From contig JAJEKB010021389.1 of the NCBI GenBank assembly GCA_022393335.1, positions 73,443 to 137,442 of the forward strand: DNA of 64,000 bases, given 5' to 3'. Of this stretch, positions 58,833 to 64,000 are shown piece by piece. The DNA comes from Macrotrachela quadricornifera (lineage: Eukaryota; Rotifera; Eurotatoria; Philodinida; Philodinidae). How positions within the stretch are numbered: position 1 is the stretch's first letter; every line of letters begins with the position of its first letter. Position numbers and translations under genes: made by a program. Under the pieces are notes generated by a model. The model did not search any database. It was given only the letters and a program-made list of their open reading frames with translations, and had not been told where the DNA came from.

Positions 58833-60150
58833 GGAATCAAAAAGTGTGATTTCGCTGATCACTACTCGTGAGATATAAAATTATAACAATCGAAAATATG
58901 TTCAGCGATAATCATACAAAATTTTCTTTTAGAAAAGGTTGAACGAGTCTGTAGAATGAGCGCTACTTGTTATAAACTACATCTGAACCATAGATGAAAT
59001 CGAACAGATGAAAACTAGGATCTATAGGAAAGAATATTTTTCTGTTAATGGTAAACATTAATATAATAGCTCCAGGTTATTACAAAATTCAAAGATATTT
59101 TTTTTTTATATTATGATACAAAATGAATGGTATATAATATTCAAATTTTCAAATGAAATGAGTAAAAGAAGTTGAATTTTGTATATTTTTCATTTCGTAT
59201 TGCATACTGACATCTGAAATAAAATAGCTTTATAGAGGTTCTCATGACAAATAGTTAAGAAAAAAGATTGAGATTGTCTGAAGAATATTCAAAAATAAAA
59301 AAAAAACTTATCATTGTTTTCTGCATTACTTAATCGAGAAAAAAAACAAACGATTTTTTTTCGTAATATGATTACAAATCGAAAAAACTTTCATCATTCT
59401 TGTTTCTTATTAAAACTAAGCGCCACATACTCAAAAGATGAATGAGTAATCGAATGATATAGTACATTTTTTCTTGATTGCTCTTAATGTTTTCCTTTCT
59501 CTTATCGATTAATAATAAAGCAAATAACAACTTCATTGTTAAATCATTCGATTTTTTCTCATTATAAGCACCAGTCTTAAGCAAACATAGTGTGTTATTT
59601 TCTTTGAAAAAAAAATTCGTATTGATTTCATGTTTGACAATTATTTATTTCTTTAAAGATTACAAGAAACATAAGGCTCAATCAATTGAAAGAATATCGT
59701 ACTATCGACCAGGGTCGCTTTTGGCTTCACACTGAAAAATTTTAAAATATCTTTGAAATATACTTTTGTTTCTCAGTCCTTAGGAACAACTAGTATTTCT
59801 TGCGAATATATATATGTTCAGTATACAACAAATATGTAATAAGAAAGGAGAAAAAGTAAAACTTTGAATATATAATCCAATGATTGATCCATTGAGAAAC
59901 ATTTTGTTGAATAGTTTCGAGCTATCTAATAACGATGATAGATGACTTATACCATTGTAGATAAAAAAGATGAGTTGCCTTTCTTTCTTGTTTTAGATTT
60001 TTATAAGATCATGATAAAGGAGATTAATTTTTTTATATTTAACTGTAATCGAGATGCTGCAAAATAGAACGAAAACAACATTTAAATTAAAGAAAAAGCC
60101 AATGTGAACTTACGTGATCACGTGGTTCTTTAATAGATATGTAAGGTGTA
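58833..60150. other. Intergenic with short-repeat copy 3
   Basis: 58905-58980 matches the dispersed repeat at 10095 and 42845 (AAAAGGTTGAACGAGTC, GAGCGCTACTTGTT). The rest is AT-rich with no supported gene. Confidence 0.45.
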
Positions 60151-61880
60151 TTACTCTTCTGATGATAGACTTGTTCGTCGATGATTGTTTTCTCTTCGTA
60201 AACAAATATGTAAAATAATGGTAAGAATCAAACTAGCAATTGTCATTCCACCACAAATAAGATGACCGCGTCGATAGATCGGTTTATCAATGTCTCTATA
60301 AATCTAAAAATAAAACTATTGTTATAAATACACTTTTTGAGTTCTTAATATGTCATAAATAGATGTCAAAGACTATCCTATAAACTATTACAGGCAAAAA
60401 AGTCTTACTAGAGGTGAAACAATACCTCCAATTTGAGCAATTCCAATAACGAAACTGATTGCCATTGCTCTTTCTGTATAACCATCAAAATTAATTGTTA
60501 ACCAAGAAAGTAATAAAGGAAATGCTGAGAGTATACCACAACAAGTAAGAGTAATGCTAATAGGGACTGCTAACTTGCTTTTATCGAATAGAGTTAACAT
60601 CAAAACAAATCCGAATAAACCAATCAATAGACAAAAAAGGACATGATAACCATGTTCATTTCGACGTGATGATGAATAATTAACTAATAAACAGAAAATA
60701 CATGTCACAATATAAGATGGTACCGTAATTAAATATGCTTCAGTTCTCGAATAACCAGTACTGTACATGAATGTTGAGAAAAATGTTGTCAGACATAGTA
60801 TAACGGATTCATTACCAATAGCAATTATTCAATAGAGATAGATTCGCCAATCGATAAAAATATAAAAGATTTGTCGCCATAAAAATCGATTAGTTAATGT
60901 CGGATTACGTTCATTTATATTAACATCATTTCGAAGAAGATTTGTTAACAACTGCTTTTCAATATTATTCAACCCTTTAATATTTAAAAGATATTTTCAA
61001 TATATCTGATTTCTCTTTCAACACTTACATTGAACAGCATTGGGTACATTATCAAGGAAAAAAGAAGTAATAAGACCCAATGGAATCGGTGGTAAACCTT
61101 CAAGTAGAAATAACCATCGCCAACTTTTTAAGCCGCCGATACCTTGCATTTTTTCCATAATGCAAGCCTATATTAATAACAATAGTAGATATTATCAGTT
61201 CAAAATACATAGTCTCTGATAACAACGTCAAGTACATACTAAAACACCAGCCAGAGCACGAGAAAAAATAGCTGCACTATATAGAATAGCTATTTTCATA
61301 GTTTGATCTCTTTTACAGTACCAAAGAGAGAAATAAATAATAATACCAGAAAAATATCCTGCCTGTGCCACTCCCTTCAAAGGTATGTTACAATTATATT
61401 ATTCTTAGTTGAGCTTTGTAAATTAACTTACAAGAAAAAATCGAAGAATGATTATTTGTCTAGCATTAGTTACAAAAGCCATTCCAACTGTAATACTACT
61501 CCATACAAGCATACTTAATGACAAATAACGAATCAAACCGATAAAACGTACGAGAAAATAGCTTGGAATATCAAAGAGAAACTAAAATAAAAAGTTATAC
61601 TAAAATATACTATAGTCGAATAACATCGTGTTTTATTTTTACATGAGCTATATAAAAAATCGAAATAACATGAGTATATTCTGAGTCTGACATATGTAAA
61701 TCGGTTTGAATACCCATTAGTTTACTATGACCTACATGAATATGATTAATGATCAATGATTCAAATGAAGAACACATACCGATGCTCACTCTATTAACGA
61801 ATGAGCTAATTTCCAATAAAGCAATGAAAGGAAGTAATCTTCGATCAAGCTTTCGAATTAGACGGCGAATAGCACTACTA
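60151..61880 (-). pseudogene. MFS permease, fungal allantoate/anion:cation symporter type, with premature stop
   Basis: Minus-strand exons: from about 61880 (5' end unresolved) to 61780, then 61731-61643, 61581-61432, 61374-61240, 61167-61029, 60974-60409 and 60303-60151, with GT-AG borders and consistent phases. Twelve-helix MFS pattern: NRVSIGHSKLMGIQTDLHMS, then LRFFLGVAQAGYFSGIIIYF, then MQGIGGLKSWRWLFLLEGLP, then TGYSRTEAYLITVPSYIV. These fit the fungal Dal5/Tna1-like branch, which imports allantoate, nicotinate or other organic anions, better than animal SLC17. One in-frame TGA (60829-60831) stands where a Trp is expected in the seventh helix. Everything else is intact, so it is either a very young pseudogene, a disabled allele or a sequencing error. 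No initiating ATG was found in frame; a further 5' exon is likely. Confidence 0.8.
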
Positions 61881-61917
61881 TGAAATTGTTGTTCATTATT
61901 CTGATCGATCGATTCCC

Positions 61918-62030
61918 CTGAATAACATCGAAAGGAAAAATGTCGAAAATAAAAATGCCGAAAGTATAATATCGAAAATAAAAATATCGAAGGAAAATGC
62001 CGAAAATAAAGTATCCGAAATAAATATTCT
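61918..62030. repeat. Minisatellite of about 14-16 bp units
   Basis: Six or seven imperfect copies of ATRYCGAAAATAAAA next to the first recognised MFS exon. Confidence 0.75.
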
Positions 62031-62284
62031 TCTGTTTGAACTTATGAAAGTTCAACATTGGAGCTAAGGTATTTAAAAAATATGAAAGGAGATGACACTA
62101 GCAGTCAAGAAATATCATGAAGTATGCTTGTTTCCAATCTTTCTGGTCTATTACGTAATTGGTCATGAGGATGGACAACGGTTATCCCACGAAGAACTGA
62201 AAAACAAACAAACGAATAAATACATATTGTACACATAAAGTTCATATAACACATCATCGTACATTAATTTAGTAGAAATCGATA
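62031..62284. other. Gap before the MULE-like gene
   Basis: AT-rich, no gene. It may contain the missing first MFS exon. Confidence 0.3.
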
Positions 62285-63902
62285 ATGACTACAATAACGG
62301 AATTATTGGATAAAGAAAATGTCAATATCAACTTCATTACATCTAACAAAGGCCAATTGTTACTGGTGTTACATAATTATTTGTTCAAATGTAATAAAAA
62401 GACCAACAGTAAAAAATACTGGGTGTGCATTAGTAATGGATGTAAAATTCACGTTCATACAGATACAAATAATGTGTATCTATTAGGTGGTAAAGCTCAA
62501 CATGATCATGAACCAAATCCTGAGATGATTGAAGCTAAACAAGTTCGACAAAAAATTAAAGAACGAGCCGTTAATGAAGTAACACCGATTTCAATGATTT
62601 TTGAACAAGAAATTTCTAAAACATCTATAAGTACAACTGTTGTAGCTATCTTGCCTATAACTCAAGAAATTTTGTACGTTATTTAAAGTTTATATTAATT
62701 AATTTTTTTTTCATATTTTACAGATCCATATGTGGCTAAAGCTCGACGAAAAATAACACCATCATTACCGCAGCCATGTTTATTTGATTTATCCGATGAT
62801 TATAAAACAACCGTTAATGGAAAACGTTTTTTATTAATGGATGAGCCACTTGTACGGCGTGAGCGTATTCTAATCTTTTCAAGCGACCATTAACTCAATT
62901 TGTTCTTTTAATCACCAATTATCTATGTTGATGGAAAATTTAGCAAATGTCCACCCCACTTTATGCAGATTTATATTATGCACGCAGTGCTTTTTGATAT
63001 ATGAAAGCACTGGTACCCTTTATTTAGAAATAATTTATAAAATTGTTTTTTTTAAGGTCTACCATGCGTTTTCTGTTTACTAGTGAACAAAAAAGGTATG
63101 ACCTACAGACATATTTTTGGTGAACTTAAACAAATAGCATTAGATCGTAGTAAAGTTTTTTCACCAATAATAATCATGAGTGATTTTGAATCTGGTGTTA
63201 TTCCAGTACTTAAATCGGAAGTAAGTAATATATGTTATGACAAAGATTTGCGTTTGATTTTTCACTTATTTGCTTTTTAGTTTCCTTCAACAACACACTA
63301 CGGCTGTTTCTTCCACTACTGTCAAAGTATATACCGTCATATTCAACATTTAGGAATGCAACAAGCCTATTCAACAAATGAAGCTTTAAGGTTATTATGT
63401 AGAAATATTATGGCATTGGCATTGGTGCCACGTGAGCAAGTTGCAAATGGTTTTAATGAAATACGAATTACTGCTGATCAATTACCAGATCGTCCAATGC
63501 AAGAGTTATTAATATATTTCGAAAAAAATTGGTTAAATGATATTAAATTGTGGAACATGTCTAGATTTAATACACGAACGAACAATGTTTGCGAAGGTGA
63601 AGTTGACGTACACAATTTTTAACTTATTTCTTTTTCAAAGGATATTATAACCGAATAAACAGTCGCATTTATCAAAATCATTCTAATATCTGGGCTTTTA
63701 TAAGATTCTTGTAAAATGAAGAAAAAAGGGTACAGTTCATCACAATTCAATGGGCTGCTGGTGCAGCAAGAAAAAAAATGTTCGAACAACAGCTATACAA
63801 CATCGTATTAATACTCTGTATAAGCGATACGATGATAATCTTATCAGTGCATCTGATCTTCTTACTGGGTTATCTTATGTAGTGGCAAAAAAAACTAAAT
63901 AA
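62285..63902 (+). pseudogene. FLYWCH zinc finger/MULE transposase, decayed
   Basis: The first part (62285-62673) is a FLYWCH-type finger: TSNKGQLLLVLHNYLFKCNK, then KYWVCISNGCKIHVHTD, then AQHDHEPN. After an intron come ARRKITPSLPQP and then the MULE domain: VDGKFSKCPPHFMQIYIMHA (first Asp), NKKGMTYRHIFGELK, IIIMSDFESGVI (second Asp), and CFFHYCQSIYRHIQHLGM. The end reads TNNVCEG, YYNRINSRIYQNHSNIWAFI, and RTTAIQHRINTLYKRYDDN to a TAA at about 63902. The frame shifts at least three times (near 62674, 62880 and 63000, and again near 63720), and the first intron gives an incompatible phase, so it is not functional. Introns at about 63221-63279 and 63595-63640 look intact. Terminal repeats were not found. 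Confidence 0.85.
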
Positions 63903-64000
63903 AAATACATTGATATGATACTAGTTCATTTATCCAATTGTCTATATTATTTTATTATTTTACATTTTTCTTCTTCGTCAGAAGCATTTTTTTTTTCTAA

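Noticed and set aside
57812..58878. Two similar proteins of 77 and 108 residues
   Set aside because: They are the two arms of one inverted repeat read on opposite strands, the second running into a GGAGTC microsatellite.
1..64000. tRNA, rRNA or CRISPR loci
   Set aside because: Looked for T-loop words (GGTTCGAATCC type), rRNA core motifs and spaced identical repeats; the tandem arrays present have unit lengths and splice-like borders unlike CRISPR.

Overview
This 64-kb window is eukaryotic nuclear DNA and most likely comes from a bdelloid rotifer. It is very AT-rich. Genes have introns of about 45-120 bp with GT-AG borders. The window carries an ADP-ribosyltransferase/TPR gene of a kind greatly expanded in bdelloids, and enzymes that look acquired from fungi or other microbes (a GH76 mannanase-type hydrolase and a fungal-type MFS permease). 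Many short palindromic transposon remnants lie between single-copy genes. The organism call is inference from gene content.

Layout. 0.5-2.2 kb: piggyBac transposase pseudogene (minus). 3.7-5.9 kb: ten-exon lysosomal beta-hexosaminidase (plus). 7.4-9.3 kb: eight-exon GH76 glycosidase (minus). 11.9-14.3 kb: six-exon calpain with two RanBP2 zinc fingers (plus). 15.6-16.1 kb: intronless GNAT acetyltransferase. 16.6-22.6 kb: an island of foldback elements and piggyBac debris with no intact gene. 23.9-25.9 kb: ART-TPR gene (plus). 27.6-33.3 kb: a minus-strand gene of about 1,895 codons joining a microbial-type poly(ADP-ribose) glycohydrolase domain to about 14 PBZ-like zinc fingers, convergent with the ART gene. 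33.6-41.5 kb: repeat-dominated, with no convincing gene. 41.5-41.9 kb: a potato-inhibitor-I type protease inhibitor (minus). 42-53.7 kb: repeats, including several terminal-inverted-repeat elements rich in CGTAAACG-like words. 53.8-57.0 kb: a rhodopsin-class GPCR pseudogene split by a 2.2-kb insertion. 60.2-61.9 kb: MFS permease with a premature stop (minus). 62.3-63.9 kb: decayed FLYWCH/MULE transposase (plus).

The two most unusual things are these. (1) The PARG/PBZ protein puts a predicted eraser and many predicted readers of poly(ADP-ribose) in one chain, and it has a small last exon, found by hand, that adds one more finger. It sits 1.7 kb from a predicted ADP-ribosyl-transferring enzyme. 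(2) Five separate tandem arrays (near 34.0, 48.5, 51.0, 53.1 and 54.9 kb) have units of about 60-75 bp that each read as splice acceptor, 24-26-nt mini-exon, GTAAGT-type donor, AT-rich spacer. At least two lie inside or beside elements ending in TACCCAGGT. I know of no described element built this way.

A second family, foldback elements ending in ACGAGGGAAC, is present in at least five copies. Three are 619-624 bp long, and a fourth is 622 bp once a nested copy is subtracted, although their bodies differ. No rRNA, tRNA or CRISPR locus was seen. All exon borders were worked out by hand from reading frame, GT-AG rule and family similarity, without alignment tools.
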